The translations under genes were made by a program, and so were the position numbers. 64,000 bases of DNA. Source: Debaryomyces hansenii CBS767. Taxonomy: Eukaryota; Ascomycota; Pichiomycetes; Serinales; Debaryomycetaceae. Each line of letters opens with the position of its first letter. The first letter of the stretch is position 1. The stretch lies in assembly GCF_000006445.2 (NCBI RefSeq), contig NC_006043.2, positions 868,001 through 932,000 on the forward strand, written 5' to 3'. Shown here in pieces: positions 42,701 to 53,487 of this stretch. The notes under the pieces were generated by a model, which saw only the letters and a program-made list of their open reading frames with translations, was not told the DNA's origin and did no database searches.

Positions 42701-43300
42701 CTCTACTTTCTTACATCTTTTAGCCGTTTCATTCTAACCTCTTGCCAGATTCCCTCCTTATATATGTTTTGCTTCAAATCCTTTTACTGCAAAAAAGCCT
42801 TACTACCTATTAGACTTTTGTAGCAAGGTGTTGATAATTGCCTATTCGAGCCTCACCAATGGAACCAAGTGTGTTACTATTACGAGACGCATGTCCTGCC
42901 CATCTATACATGGTGATGAATATAAAATGATCAACGCTTCCTCGTAAACGAACGCCGTTGCTTACTTTACTACACATGATCCATTGAAGGGCCCTTTAAC
43001 GTCCTAACCTCTAACGTTTGATCTGGCTGATCTCTGCGATTTCGAGCCGAATCTCCGAGATTTATAAGCCTGCACATAATTATCATCACTATTTCACCGC
43101 CTTTAATTGTTGATGAAAACACCAGATATATGCTCCATAGATACAAAACGGGCGTTATAAATTGATCCATATTATTTCACGTTTACTTTATAGACACGAA
43201 CAATTGAATCACAAATAATATAGATTCTAAACTTAGGCCGATTAGAACAAAAATACACTCGTCCGTCGTTGAATATTGAAGTCAAATACATATTAAGAAT
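42701..43300. promoter_or_regulatory. STE2 / SNF1-beta divergent promoter region
   Basis: 600 bp between divergent starts. Near the STE2 side a TGAAAC core (minus strand, ~42728) partly matches the Ste12/Cph1 element TGAAACA. No a-specific operator could be defined by eye, and no gene is seen. Confidence 0.35.
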
Positions 43301-44392
43301 ATGTCCAACTCACCAGCACCAGATATGAGGGACGTATCTATGGTTGATGTCTCAAATACATCGGATAGTATTACCAATGACCAGAAGCCACAAGATGTGG
43401 AAAATGAACCACCGGCTAGAAGAAAGTCTACGATGATTTTGACAGAAGAGAACGAAGCGCAGGCCGACATGGACCAGGGGGTCAAGGCCAAGAATAATGA
43501 TAACGATCAAATGCATATCGACCAGACAGGGGTGGGTGAAGCGCAAAATGCGCCTGCGGCGCCACAGGAGACGATGCCAGATCCTAATGTGACGTTACCA
43601 ATTGACATTAGATGGACCCAGGGGGGAGAAAAGGTGTACATTACAGGATCGTTCACGGGGTGGAGAAAGATGATTGGATTGGCCAAGCAGCCAGATAACA
43701 GCTTTTTGATCACTTTGGGCTTGCCTATTGGAACGCATAGGTTCAGATTTGTTATTGACAACGAATTGAGGTTTTCAGATTTTTTGCCTACGGCGACGGA
43801 TCAAATGGGAAACTTCGTGAACTACGTTGAAGTGACCCCAGAACACGTCAATTCGCATTTGGAAAAAGAACAGCAAAAGCAATTAGAAGAAGAAGAATTG
43901 CAACAAAAACAGCAAGCCGGTCGCAAGTCATCGGTATCGTCGACCCGTGGCAGATCGGACTCTATGTGGGGCTTAACCAACGATGATGATGACATGGGTA
44001 ATGGCTACTCTAGATATCATGATGGTGATAGCGCGGACTCGGGCAATAATAGCCAGGCCTTTATTTCTGACATTCCCCCAATTTTCACAGACCCTAAAGT
44101 TATGGAGCAATATTACATTGCAATCGACAAACAAGCGAAGAATCAAAACGGTCAACAACAAGCATGGTTACATCCTCCACAATTACCACCCCACTTGGAA
44201 AATGTTATTTTAAATAACTTCAATTCGATGGATAGAGATAATAATTCTGGGGCATTACCAATTCCCAATCATGTTGTTTTGAACCACTTGGCAACCACCA
44301 GCATTAAACATAATACATTAGCCGTCGCCTCCATTGTCAGATATAAGAGAAAATATGTCACTCAGGTTTTGTATGCTCCTTTACAACAATAA
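43301..44392 (+). CDS. SNF1/AMPK complex beta subunit (GAL83/SIP2/KIS type)
   Basis: A 363-residue protein. Residues ~95-185 form an AMPK glycogen-binding-like domain (CBM48: VYITGSFTGWRKMIGL ... LPIGTHRFRFVID). The C-terminal ~105 residues form the ASC domain that binds the kinase and gamma subunits (IPPIFTDPKVMEQYY; PHLENVILNNF; HVVLNHLATTSIKHNTLAVASIVRYKRKYVTQVLY). The beta subunit decides localisation and targets of Snf1 in glucose derepression. The N-terminus starts MSNS, with no MG myristoylation site, unlike Sip1/Sip2. Which of the yeast beta subunits is the ortholog is not clear, so no symbol. Confidence 0.93.
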   Translation: MSNSPAPDMRDVSMVDVSNTSDSITNDQKPQDVENEPPARRKSTMILTEENEAQADMDQGVKAKNNDNDQMHIDQTGVGEAQNAPAAPQETMPDPNVTLPIDIRWTQGGEKVYITGSFTGWRKMIGLAKQPDNSFLITLGLPIGTHRFRFVIDNELRFSDFLPTATDQMGNFVNYVEVTPEHVNSHLEKEQQKQLEEEELQQKQQAGRKSSVSSTRGRSDSMWGLTNDDDDMGNGYSRYHDGDSADSGNNSQAFISDIPPIFTDPKVMEQYYIAIDKQAKNQNGQQQAWLHPPQLPPHLENVILNNFNSMDRDNNSGALPIPNHVVLNHLATTSIKHNTLAVASIVRYKRKYVTQVLYAPLQQ

Positions 44393-45066
44393 ATTGAATA
44401 AATTGCAATTTTTTCCCAATGCATCTTTAAGAATTTATCTTGAATAACTTATAGGTAAGATCGTCTGTAAAGTACGTCTTTGAAATATAGTGAACTGTTC
44501 TATTTTGTTGAGAGAAGTTATATCTTGTTAGATTTAGTTCGTTAGTGTTTAACAATCATTAATATTTCACGTTCTAAGGAAACTTGTATATTGCTGTGGG
44601 TCTTTTGTCGCCTCAAAAGATCTACTTAGATGCTTTCAATAAGAGAGCCGACCATAAAGTAGGCAATCAAAAGTAACCACGTAGAGTTTTATCTAAACGC
44701 CTATGCACATTTTGTAGTATGAATGCATCATACGAATTGCTAGGCTCACATACGCTTAAATGCCATATCAGTAATAAAGAAATAAAGGAAGTTGCACTTT
44801 TGTTTTATTATAGTCGTTTGTATCTAACTAATGTTTCATTTTTCATTCTAAATATTACTTATTTGTATATATATCTTATTTATTCTATTCTTACGCGTGC
44901 TTAAGAATAATAATATCTCATCGAATACTTAAATTACAATCTATCGTTATTATCATTGCCCTAACAATTCATCATCACTGTTTTCCCCTTCCTAAAATTA
45001 TTATAAGAATTCAACCGATTTTCCATACTTACATCACACTTGTCTATAGCTGGTTTCTTATTTCTA
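44393..45066. other. Convergent intergenic region
   Basis: 674 bp of AT-rich sequence between the SNF1-beta gene and the broken monooxygenase. It contains an isolated ACGCGT (44893-44898), not judged functional because both flanking genes end here. Nothing else recognised. Confidence 0.4.
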
Positions 45067-46214
45067 TTATTGACCCTGCATAAAAAACTCAAGGCACTTT
45101 TCACCACCGTTAAGGCCTAAAAATGTTTCCAAATTATTCCATGTTTCTTGGGCATGTTCTTCAGATCTTTCGAACATACTCTCTTCATAATTAGCAATTC
45201 CTTTAGAATAATTTCTATCACACTTTTCTATGCTTTCGACAAGCTTCCAAGCATCAAATAGGGCCAAATTAGCACCAACACCAGCGAACGGTGTCATTAA
45301 ATGTGCTGCATCACCAATCAATGTAATGCCTTTCCGGTACATCCAGGAAATACCTATAGGTAACATATAAAGTGGACGCACTATTAGTTCATCTTTACAC
45401 TCTAGGACCATTGATTTAACATCTTCATGACAATCATTAAAATACATCTCTATCAATTGTTGTCTTGCATGTTCTTTGTCAGACCAATCAATGCACAATA
45501 TTTAGACCATGATTCATCCTTCCTCAAACCTACATATACTTTAACACTATCATTACCAGTTTTTTGTGCCATCACGGCCCTGTTTTCAACAAACATAGAA
45601 CAAATTCCTTCTCCCACGTAGCTAGAAAACCATGGCGATGTAATCCTTACATTGTTGCGAGTTACTTCTATAATTGTTACCGAAGAGTAATGTGGTTTTA
45701 TATCTGTTACTAAAGGCCTAACCTTAGACCATGCACCATCAGCACCTACCACCATGTCGTAGCCGCCTTCAACGGTTCCATCAGAGAAATTCAAATTGTA
45801 TGTATCATCCACAACATCTACTCTTTGTAACTTTTTACCCCAATTAATGTGCTTCAGATCCAAAGATTTCAACAAGAGATCTCTTAATGCAATTCTATCA
45901 ATTTCAGGACGACTATAACTTTCGAATGACTTATGCTGTTTCTCATCTAATAATATTCTACCATCCCAAGAAACTAGCTTCATTCAATCCCCTTCAGACC
46001 GGGATTTCAGTTGAAACTCATTCATCAAACCAGCCTTTTCAATAGCAACTTGACCAGTTTCAGGATGCAAATCTAATGAACCTCCTTGACTTCTGTTAGT
46101 AGGGCCTGATTCTAACTCGAAAATAGTAAATGATATTTTTTTCAACAGTAAAAGTCTACCTAGCATAAGACCTCCTGGCCCACCACCAACAATTGCAATC
46201 CTTGGAAGCTTCAT
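45067..46214 (-). pseudogene. Broken TetX-like FAD monooxygenase gene
   Basis: Three pieces make one flavoprotein monooxygenase of the FAD_binding_3/TetX type. Piece 1 (46214-45987) has the FAD loop IVGGGPGGLMLGRLL and SQGGSLDLHPETGQ, and ends at an in-frame TGA (45984-45986). Piece 2 continues in the same frame from the next codon, an ATG, with RPEIDRIALRDLLLKSL and the DG motif GADGAWSKVR. A one-base shift near 45485-45495 leads into piece 3, with the GD motif IGDAAHLMTPFAGVGANLALFDA. Two independent lesions argue for a true pseudogene of a ~380-residue enzyme. The closest family is bacterial TetX and its fungal relatives; the original substrate is unknown. No restored product is implied. 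Confidence 0.85.
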
Positions 46215-47035
46215 TAATACAGTTTACCAAGTGAATAGAAAAACAGATATTATCAAAGAGCCATGGCTCAATTTAGTGCCTCTTAATGTAACGGATTTAA
46301 TTTCACCGTTAGGACGGATATAATATTGCCCTGTGTGTTGCAATAAGCCTTTTTATGATTTTGAAGTCATGTGACTACTGATTTATTTCTGGAAGTAGAC
46401 CCCCCCGTCAGTTTTTTCTAAGTCTGTATTATCCTGGCTGAAGTGATAAGGATGAAGTAGCAACTTATGAAATAAATGCACTATTACAATCCAAGATACA
46501 AAGCTTGTCTTCAGAGGGTGAAATAGTAAGATTGCAGCGTACAGTAATTTGAGGTACTAGGAGTAAAGAACAAAGTTAAAGATACCGACTAGAAAAAACA
46601 TTGAGGTTAAGATACTAAGCTGATAATGTAAGTTAGATATAATTTTTTCTAGTAGGGTTCTTTTCTTGTACTAAAGATGTAGTTATACCTCGTGAGGAAA
46701 CCCGAGTTCGTTGAGAAGGTATATTGATTGCAAATTCAGATAGTATGAGATTTTGAAATTTTTGAAAAAAGGCACAAAAACAAGCAAAACCATTCAAATC
46801 ATACTAAAACGTAAACTTTGCGGAAAGAAACTACATGACAATACTGACGACAATATAAGAAGTCTAAGAAGGCCCCTACGAAACATATCTTAGGATCAAC
46901 TTATTAATATCCAATAGTTTTGACAAACTTATCCCAAAGTTGGTTTTGTGTAATTTAGACGTTGCCTTCACTTACGATTTTCTTCATCAATTATATTTCT
47001 ATTTAAGGATATACCACTATGGATTACAAAACTAA
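46215..47035. other. 821-bp intergenic region upstream of the broken monooxygenase
   Basis: Former promoter of the broken gene and 3' flank of CCT2. Purine-rich, with no open frame or RNA gene I can support. A run of seven C (around 46400) stands out in AT-rich surroundings. Confidence 0.4.
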
Positions 47036-48616
47036 CTACTGATTTCTATCAGCTGTACGTGGCTTAGCACGGATAATGTTATCAACTCTTAACAAGACTT
47101 CGGATGCTTCAGCAGCAGAAGAAACAACAGCCCTCTTTAACTTGTAAGATTCGATAACACCTGTTTCTCTCATGTCGGCAATGGTACCCTTGTTTAAATC
47201 CAAACCAGAGGTAGTCATACCGTTATAAATTGCAGATCTTAATTTAGAAACTAATTCTGAGGAATCAAAACCAGCATTGTCGGCCAAGATAGTTGGCAAT
47301 TGTCTTAAAGCTCTAGCAAATGATTCGATAGCCAACGATTTCTTACCGGTTTCATTAGCAGCAGCTTGTTCAACAGCCTTAGACATAATCATTTCAGAAC
47401 AACCACCACCTAAACAGGTTTTAGTTTCTCTAGTAGTTTGGGATAAGACAGAAAGCGCGTCGTGCAACGATCTTTCAGCTTCGTCTAAACCTTGTTCAGT
47501 AGAGCCTCTCAAGACAATGGTACACGCTTCACCAGCGGCAACACCGGAAAATTTAGTCATAACATCTTCACCAATTAAGATTTCCTCAATAGTATCACAA
47601 TGACCTAATGTAACGGATTCTGGTGTATCAAACGTGGAAACAACGTCACCACCAGTGACCAAAGCTAACCTTTCAACACCATCGAAGTCGGCATGCTCGA
47701 TAGAATTTATCTTAGCATCAGTAAATAATTGCTCTGGGAAATCGTAGATCAATTGTCTGTTGATAAAACAGTTAATATTGAATTTCTTAATTTTTTCAAC
47801 CTTGGCCTTCATCTTTGCCTTTTCTGCCTTTTCTAAATCAGCTAACTTGGACGTGGAGTCAACTTTGAATTTCGCTCCAAATATCTTGACTTTATCGGTA
47901 TCCATAGATGAGTTTGCAATTAAAATATTGGCATTAGTAATCTTCTTAGGTTGGTTGATTCCGAACCTCTTTTCAAGAATGAATCCTTCATCCAAAAATG
48001 AGTCTCTTAATCTACCACCCACCTTCTTGATCACTTTGATATGGTTTAAGTTAGTTGAACCATTCAATCTGAGGATAGCATCCACGGCTAAAGTAGAAAA
48101 GTGGTCTTTGTCTTGGGCTAAAATCTTCGACGATAACGTAGTTTTGGCAATGTTAATCAAATCCTTTTTGAATAATTCTTGATCAGAACCATTGTTCACC
48201 GCTGCTTTACTTAATGCCTCCAACGCAGTAGTACACGCGATTCTATAACCTTCAATAATCGTCTGAGGATGGATTTTCTTTTCTATTAATTTTTCTGCTT
48301 CTTTCAATAACTCTGCACTCAACACGGTGACAGACGTGGTTCCATCTCCAACTTCATCATCCTGAACCTTGGAAATGTTAACCAAAACCTTAGCGGCTGG
48401 GTTGTCCAATGGAATCGATTTTAAAATCGTAGCGCCATCATTGGTGATCATTGCTGAATCCATGTTAGATGAACTTTGCAATAATTTATCCATACCTTTA
48501 GGTCCTAACGTAGACTTAACCAAGTCTCCGACGGCAATGGCCCCAACAAACGAAGACATACGAGCATTTTCTGCTCTCTCTTCAGTAGCTTGATCTCCTA
48601 GAATCTGAACTGACAT
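47036..48616 (-). CDS. CCT2: Chaperonin CCT/TRiC subunit beta
   Basis: A 526-residue group II chaperonin subunit (S. cerevisiae Cct2: 527), starting [20 protein letters not shown] at the ATG of 48616. ATP-site motifs include [22 protein letters not shown], and [14 protein letters not shown]; near the C-terminus are the GGGCSEM and [11 protein letters not shown] segments. It forms one position of the eight-membered ring that folds actin and tubulin in the cytosol. The gene faces the first SAL1 copy across 445 bp. In S. cerevisiae CCT2 (YIL142W) lies close to REV7 (YIL139C), and REV7 is also nearby here. Confidence 0.97.
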   Translation of the reverse strand: MSVQILGDQATEERAENARMSSFVGAIAVGDLVKSTLGPKGMDKLLQSSSNMDSAMITNDGATILKSIPLDNPAAKVLVNISKVQDDEVGDGTTSVTVLSAELLKEAEKLIEKKIHPQTIIEGYRIACTTALEALSKAAVNNGSDQELFKKDLINIAKTTLSSKILAQDKDHFSTLAVDAILRLNGSTNLNHIKVIKKVGGRLRDSFLDEGFILEKRFGINQPKKITNANILIANSSMDTDKVKIFGAKFKVDSTSKLADLEKAEKAKMKAKVEKIKKFNINCFINRQLIYDFPEQLFTDAKINSIEHADFDGVERLALVTGGDVVSTFDTPESVTLGHCDTIEEILIGEDVMTKFSGVAAGEACTIVLRGSTEQGLDEAERSLHDALSVLSQTTRETKTCLGGGCSEMIMSKAVEQAAANETGKKSLAIESFARALRQLPTILADNAGFDSSELVSKLRSAIYNGMTTSGLDLNKGTIADMRETGVIESYKLKRAVVSSAAEASEVLLRVDNIIRAKPRTADRNQ

Positions 48617-49061
48617 TTGAATCAAACTATGTATTTAAAGGTGTATCTTGCAAATTTTATTCCTTTTAATACTATGATCTTGAATGCCTAAACAATTCGA
48701 TGTCGAAGTATCGTGCAATTACCGCATTTTGCCATTTTTCACCTACTTTTTAGACATATGTAGACCTAACAACACTGGTGAGGTGTAAAATACAAGAAAA
48801 TAGTATGGTCCAATGGCGAGCTTTATTCTGACTAGGGAATCTGCAATATGAAGAAATCAGGTTTCTGAATGGCAGAATAGAGCTGTTTTTATCGCCATTT
48901 AGTGTCTTCAGTGTTGCATCTTGTATCATGTGACCAAAATAAGAGGACTTAGTAGCATTGTCCCGTATTTTAATCAAATCATCAACGGAGATATTGGACG
49001 GAATTAACAGCAAGGTGTTCAGAGTAAGTAAGATAATTGTAGTTTAGCCATAATACACCTG
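48617..49061. other. CCT2-SAL1 divergent promoter region
   Basis: 445 bp. A minus-strand frame at 49013-48750 lacks an ATG at its head and has no recognisable domain, so I do not call it. An E-box-like TCATGTGA occurs near 48927-48934. Confidence 0.4.
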
Positions 49062-50684
49062 ATGTCAAATTTCGGTAGATTGAATGGTTCTGAAAGCCAA
49101 AAAGGTAGCATTTATGAACATGGGACCGATTACGAGGGTATATTTAGAGAATTGGATGTGAATAACTCTGGACAATTGACGCTAGATGAATTCCGTAATA
49201 TTCTGAAAGTACTTCGTTATCCAGTCGGCGAGGGCTCTGAGTTTATTGATAAGATGTTTGCGTCAATAGATAAGAATGACGATAAGGCAATTGACTTAGA
49301 TGATTTCAGATCGTACTTGATAGCGACGGATGATCAAATTATAAAAGGGTTCAAGAAAATAGATAGAAATAATGATGGAAAGTTGAATTTCGAGGAATTT
49401 TCGAATTATATGAATGAGACTCTCAATTTGAATGCCACTAGGGAAAAGATGGAGATAATGTTCAAAAAGATTGCTCAAAAAGATACAGAATACATAAATT
49501 TTGATGAATTCCGTAACTTTTTGTTATTGGTACCACGGTCAGGGGGGTCAAGACTTAAGACAGCCTTTATGTTTCTTGTAAATGGACTTGATATTTCTTC
49601 CGATGGAGATGTCAATATGAACCAGCTGCTTTTGAATGGGTTTGGCTTGTTCTTAGCAGGAGGGGTGGCAGGTGTTATTTCGCGGACCTGTACCGCGCCG
49701 TTCGATAGAATCAAGACATTCTTAATTTCCAGGTCCGACTTGTCGTCTCTCGTGATACGTTCGAAGGCAGAAATCAGTAAGGCCATTGCAGATAATGCAT
49801 CTCCTCGAGTTATAGAGGAAGCAAAACAAAACCATCGTGCAGTTAAGAATGCTGCGAAGCAAGTGACAAATCCCAAAAAAATCAGATCACCCTTGATCCA
49901 GGCTGCGAGAACTTTATACTTGCAGGGGGGACTTAGAGCGTTTTTCGTAGGTAATGGATTGAATACTGTAAAAATTTTTCCCGAATCAGCAGTAAAGCTT
50001 GGTGTATTTGAGGCTACCAAACGGTCTCTTGTAACAATCGAAGGAGTGCGCGACCCATCAGAATTATCAACTATTTCAACGTACTTAGCAGGTGGTATTG
50101 GTGGGGTTAGTGGCCAATTGACGTCCTATCCAATTGATACTCTAAAATTCAGATTGCAGTGTTCAAATATAAAGTCAGATATTCGAGGCAATGAACTTTT
50201 GATCAGAATTGCAAAAGAATTATATCAAGAGGGCGGTGTGCGTATCTACTATAGAGGAGTTTTAGCTGGATTGGGAGGAATGTTTCCTTTCGCAGCCCTC
50301 GATTTAGGTACATTCACAACCATAAAGAACTGGCTCGTTAAAAGAGAAAGCATAAAGAGCGGTATAAAGGAGGAAGATGTCAAATTACCAAACTATGTGA
50401 TTTTAGCCTTGGGTGCATTTTCAGGTTCTTTTGGTGCTAGTGCAGTATACCCTGTAAACGTATTAAGAACTAGATTACAAGCCCAAGGAACGCACGCGCA
50501 CCCATATACGTATAATGGATTTTTTGATGTCCTCCGCAAGACACTTGCCAGAGAGGGCGTTTCTGGGTTGTATAAGGGTCTTGTGCCTAATCTCGCCAAA
50601 GTTGCACCTGCCGTGTCGATAAGTTACTATATTTACGAGAGATTGAAATTCACATTCAAACTCGAGAAAACCCAACCAATATAG
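49062..50684 (+). CDS. Calcium-regulated mitochondrial ATP-Mg/Pi carrier, SAL1 copy 1
   Basis: A 540-residue short CaMC carrier (S. cerevisiae Sal1 is about 545). N-terminal EF-hands: loop 1 DVNNSGQLTLDE, loop 2 DKNDDKAIDLDD, loop 3 DRNNDGKLNFEE (canonical), loop 4 AQKDTEYINFDE, where the first Ca2+ ligand and the central Gly are lost. Then three mitochondrial-carrier repeats with PFDRIK, PIDTLK and PVNVLR signatures (the third lacks the acidic residue). The family exchanges ATP-Mg for phosphate across the inner membrane when external Ca2+ binds the EF-hands. A tandem paralog follows at 51035. SAL1 lies next to PMS1 in S. cerevisiae, as it nearly does here. Confidence 0.93.
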   Translation: MSNFGRLNGSESQKGSIYEHGTDYEGIFRELDVNNSGQLTLDEFRNILKVLRYPVGEGSEFIDKMFASIDKNDDKAIDLDDFRSYLIATDDQIIKGFKKIDRNNDGKLNFEEFSNYMNETLNLNATREKMEIMFKKIAQKDTEYINFDEFRNFLLLVPRSGGSRLKTAFMFLVNGLDISSDGDVNMNQLLLNGFGLFLAGGVAGVISRTCTAPFDRIKTFLISRSDLSSLVIRSKAEISKAIADNASPRVIEEAKQNHRAVKNAAKQVTNPKKIRSPLIQAARTLYLQGGLRAFFVGNGLNTVKIFPESAVKLGVFEATKRSLVTIEGVRDPSELSTISTYLAGGIGGVSGQLTSYPIDTLKFRLQCSNIKSDIRGNELLIRIAKELYQEGGVRIYYRGVLAGLGGMFPFAALDLGTFTTIKNWLVKRESIKSGIKEEDVKLPNYVILALGAFSGSFGASAVYPVNVLRTRLQAQGTHAHPYTYNGFFDVLRKTLAREGVSGLYKGLVPNLAKVAPAVSISYYIYERLKFTFKLEKTQPI

Positions 50685-51034
50685 GGACTCCATAATGCTT
50701 CGTTTGAACCATTCACCCTTTGAATGGCTAGATAAATACACCTATTCTGCGTTTTGGCCATGGCTTGGTCTTCTGTTTGGATCATCTGTCACGTGACTAT
50801 TTAACAGCAAATTAACGCTCATTAAAACCGCTTACTACTGAAATATTCAGTATAAGCATATGGTTAGCTAGACTCTTAGTAAATACTTGTCGTACCATAG
50901 ATATAGGAAAAGTAGAGCCAGACACTGGAAAATTTCCAAATACCATATTAGCATTTACCGGCAAATATATACATATTGGCACAGTATAGAATATACCAGC
51001 AAAGACGACTTTTTCATAGAATAAAACATAGACA
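50685..51034. promoter_or_regulatory. Region between the SAL1 copies, with a Cbf1-type E-box
   Basis: 350 bp. GTCACGTGAC at 50788-50797 is a perfect 10-bp palindrome and a consensus Cbf1/E-box site (RTCACRTG), 238 bp upstream of the second SAL1 ATG. Nothing comparable was seen before copy 1 beyond a TCATGTGA, so the two copies may be regulated differently. Confidence 0.5.
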
Positions 51035-52678
51035 ATGTCTACCATGGCAAGTTCAACGTCAACATCCAAGTCGGGAGGAGACAAGGAAAAGGGGTCGAAT
51101 GAAGGTAGTCTGAACAATAACGATTACCATAGTCTTTTCAAGAAATTGGACATTAATCGAAGTGGAGAGATTACTCTCCAGGACTTTAAGAAGGCATTGA
51201 AGGACTTGAAGCATCCGTTGAGCGAAAGCCCCGAGATGATAAAGAAAATTTTCGACTCATTCGATTCAAATCAAGATAAGGTAATTGATTTCAATGACTT
51301 CAAGTTATATTTGACTACTACTGACGATCAGATTCTTAAGGGTTTTAATAAGATAGATCAAGATAACGATGGAAGGTTGAATAAGGCTGATTTTGTTCAT
51401 TATTTGAAGAAGACTCTCAATTTGAGCCCTTCAGATTCGAAGATAGACTTAATCTTCAAACAGATTGACTACAAAAATGATGGTTACGTGACCTATGATG
51501 AATTTAGAGATTTTTTATTATTGATACCAAGACTAAACGGCTCAAGGATTAAGACTGCGTTCCATTTCATAGTGGAAGAGTTAGATATTTCTTCGGATGG
51601 TGATGTGACTTTAATAAATCAATTCTTAAGTGGGTTCGGATTCTTCTTGGCTGGAGGGCTTTCGGGTGTCGTTTCTCGTACTTGCACGGCACCATTTGAT
51701 AGAATCAAAGTTTTTTTGATTGCAAGAACAGATTTAACTTCTACTGTATTGCATTCAAAATCAGAAATTGCTAGGCAGATTGCAAACGGGGCTTCATCAC
51801 ATGTTATCGAAGAAGCCCGTCAAAAGGTAATCGCAGCTGAAGCGGCGGCTGCAAAACAGGCAGCGGAACATCCAAAGAAGATAAGATCTCCCTTGATACA
51901 AGCAGCAAGAACATTATGGAAACAAGGTGGTTTCAGGACTTTCTATGTTGGTAACGGTTTGAATGTTTTGAAAGTTTTTCCTGAGTCGGCTATGAAGTTT
52001 GGGTCATTTGAAGCCACAAAACGCTTTTTGTCAAGAGTAGAAGGGGTTCAAGATACATCCCAGTTGTCGAAAGTGTCTACATATTTAGCTGGTGGTATTG
52101 GGGGTGTTTGTGGACAATTTACGGTTTATCCAATTGATACGTTAAAATTTAGATTACAGTGTTCAGATTTGGAATCATCAGTACGAGGAAATGACTTGTT
52201 ATTTCAAACTGCGAAGGATTTATTTAAACAAGGTGGACTTAGAATTTTTTATAGAGGTATTTTCGTTGGTGTCAGTGGTATATTTCCTTATGCAGCTTTG
52301 GACTTAGGTACATTTACTACCATAAAGAACTGGCTAGTTATACGAGAAAGTAAGAAGAAGGGTATAAAGGAAGAAGATGTCAAATTACCGAACTATATGG
52401 TGTTATCTTTGGGTGCGCTTTCCGGTACATTCGGTGCTACTGTTGTATATCCAATTAATTTATTGAGAACGAGATTGCAAGCCCAAGGTACATACGCACA
52501 TCCATATACCTATAATGGGTTCAGTGACGTTTTGTCTAAGACAATTGCCAGAGAAGGTTATCCTGGTTTGTTTAAGGGTTTATTACCAAACTTAGCGAAG
52601 GTTGCACCCGCCGTTTCCATCAGTTATTTTATGTATGAGAATTTGAAATACTTCTTGCGCTTAGATAACAGTATATAA
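51035..52678 (+). CDS. SAL1: Calcium-regulated mitochondrial ATP-Mg/Pi carrier, SAL1 copy 2
   Basis: A 547-residue paralog of the 49062 gene with the same layout. All four EF-hand loops are better kept: DINRSGEITLQD, DSNQDKVIDFND, DQDNDGRLNKAD and DYKNDGYVTYDE (loop 4 retains Asp1, Asp5, Gly6 and Glu12). The three carrier repeats carry PFDRIK, PIDTLK and PINLLR. A loop after the first repeat has an alanine-rich insertion (AAEAAAAKQAAE). Because its Ca2+ loops are more complete and it has a consensus E-box upstream, this copy is the better candidate for the ancestral SAL1 role, but that is inference. It ends 72 bp from the REV7 stop, convergent. Confidence 0.93.
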   Translation: MSTMASSTSTSKSGGDKEKGSNEGSLNNNDYHSLFKKLDINRSGEITLQDFKKALKDLKHPLSESPEMIKKIFDSFDSNQDKVIDFNDFKLYLTTTDDQILKGFNKIDQDNDGRLNKADFVHYLKKTLNLSPSDSKIDLIFKQIDYKNDGYVTYDEFRDFLLLIPRLNGSRIKTAFHFIVEELDISSDGDVTLINQFLSGFGFFLAGGLSGVVSRTCTAPFDRIKVFLIARTDLTSTVLHSKSEIARQIANGASSHVIEEARQKVIAAEAAAAKQAAEHPKKIRSPLIQAARTLWKQGGFRTFYVGNGLNVLKVFPESAMKFGSFEATKRFLSRVEGVQDTSQLSKVSTYLAGGIGGVCGQFTVYPIDTLKFRLQCSDLESSVRGNDLLFQTAKDLFKQGGLRIFYRGIFVGVSGIFPYAALDLGTFTTIKNWLVIRESKKKGIKEEDVKLPNYMVLSLGALSGTFGATVVYPINLLRTRLQAQGTYAHPYTYNGFSDVLSKTIAREGYPGLFKGLLPNLAKVAPAVSISYFMYENLKYFLRLDNSI

Positions 52679-52749
52679 TCATCTGCATAACTACTGTATA
52701 AATGAAATTATACTTTCTATAGTATAATAAATATAATGATAAGAATACT

Positions 52750-53487
52750 TTACGCATTTACCCTTTTGGTATACTCATTGTACATATCAATACAGATAAA
52801 TCCAACACTAACTTCTCCAATAGGGACAACTTTTGTCTTCCTTTGCTTACTGTCTTCACTTGTTACACTCGTCTTAACCCAGTTTGAGTGCTGACTATTA
52901 GTCTCAGCATTAATGCTTACATTCAAATTAATAGAATCTTCCAAGTCTACTATCACTTTGAAGAAAAGATCATCGTTCTCTGAACCATTTTTCTGTACCT
53001 TCAATTCTTCGATTTGCGAGAATAGAATAGACTTAAATTGTGAATATATTTCATCCCATGTAAAACTCGGTATTTCTATAACTGGTTCTAAAAGACTTTC
53101 TGAATCTTTTTCATGAACCAGGTATAAAAAATTTAAATCATTGATACTGGCGCCTAGATTGATCATTTCATTAAATTTTACCACGTATTTTTTTTTTGTT
53201 TTATTTGACTTTACGTCATATAGTAATATTAGTATTTGGTTCACTTTCCCTCCATTATCATGACCATCACCATTCACTAGAATTTGTAAGAACTCATTTA
53301 CTAAATCTTCGACATATTTATTTAAAGCAGGATTCCTTGATTGATATACAATAGTGTCAAACGATTTTAGCTTGTCATATATCTCCAAAGGATAAATTTC
53401 ATTGTAGTATAGCACCTGATTAAGCCATACGATTATGAACTCCTTGAGTGTTAAAATTACGTATGGTAGCGTTAGAGGCAAACCCAT
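52750..53487 (-). CDS. REV7: DNA polymerase zeta accessory subunit Rev7
   Basis: A 245-residue HORMA-domain protein, the same length as S. cerevisiae Rev7. The N-terminal FIIVWLNQVLYYNEIYP helix, the RNPALNKYVEDLVNEFLQIL block and a SNWVKTS segment match Rev7/Mad2L2. It clamps Rev3 peptides and is needed for translesion synthesis by polymerase zeta. The start ATG at 53487 is only 111 bp from the PMS1 ATG on the other strand, and the shared promoter has a MluI box. A homopolymer T9 (around 53191-53199) codes the lysine-rich loop NKTKKKYV. Confidence 0.85.
   Translation of the reverse strand: MGLPLTLPYVILTLKEFIIVWLNQVLYYNEIYPLEIYDKLKSFDTIVYQSRNPALNKYVEDLVNEFLQILVNGDGHDNGGKVNQILILLYDVKSNKTKKKYVVKFNEMINLGASINDLNFLYLVHEKDSESLLEPVIEIPSFTWDEIYSQFKSILFSQIEELKVQKNGSENDDLFFKVIVDLEDSINLNVSINAETNSQHSNWVKTSVTSEDSKQRKTKVVPIGEVSVGFICIDMYNEYTKRVNA

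Noticed and set aside
44893..44898. ACGCGT (MluI box)
   Set aside because: Lies between two gene 3' ends, so there is no promoter for it to serve.
44719..44904. 61-codon + strand open frame
   Set aside because: AT-rich convergent intergenic sequence; no homology signal.
46430..46640. Possible C/D snoRNA (GTGATAA and CTGA words)
   Set aside because: No proper RUGAUGA box C with a terminal stem and box D pairing; words occur by chance.
48750..49013. 87-codon minus-strand frame between CCT2 and SAL1
   Set aside because: Head codon is TTG, the first internal ATG leaves a short peptide, and the upstream ATG is out of frame with no splice signal.
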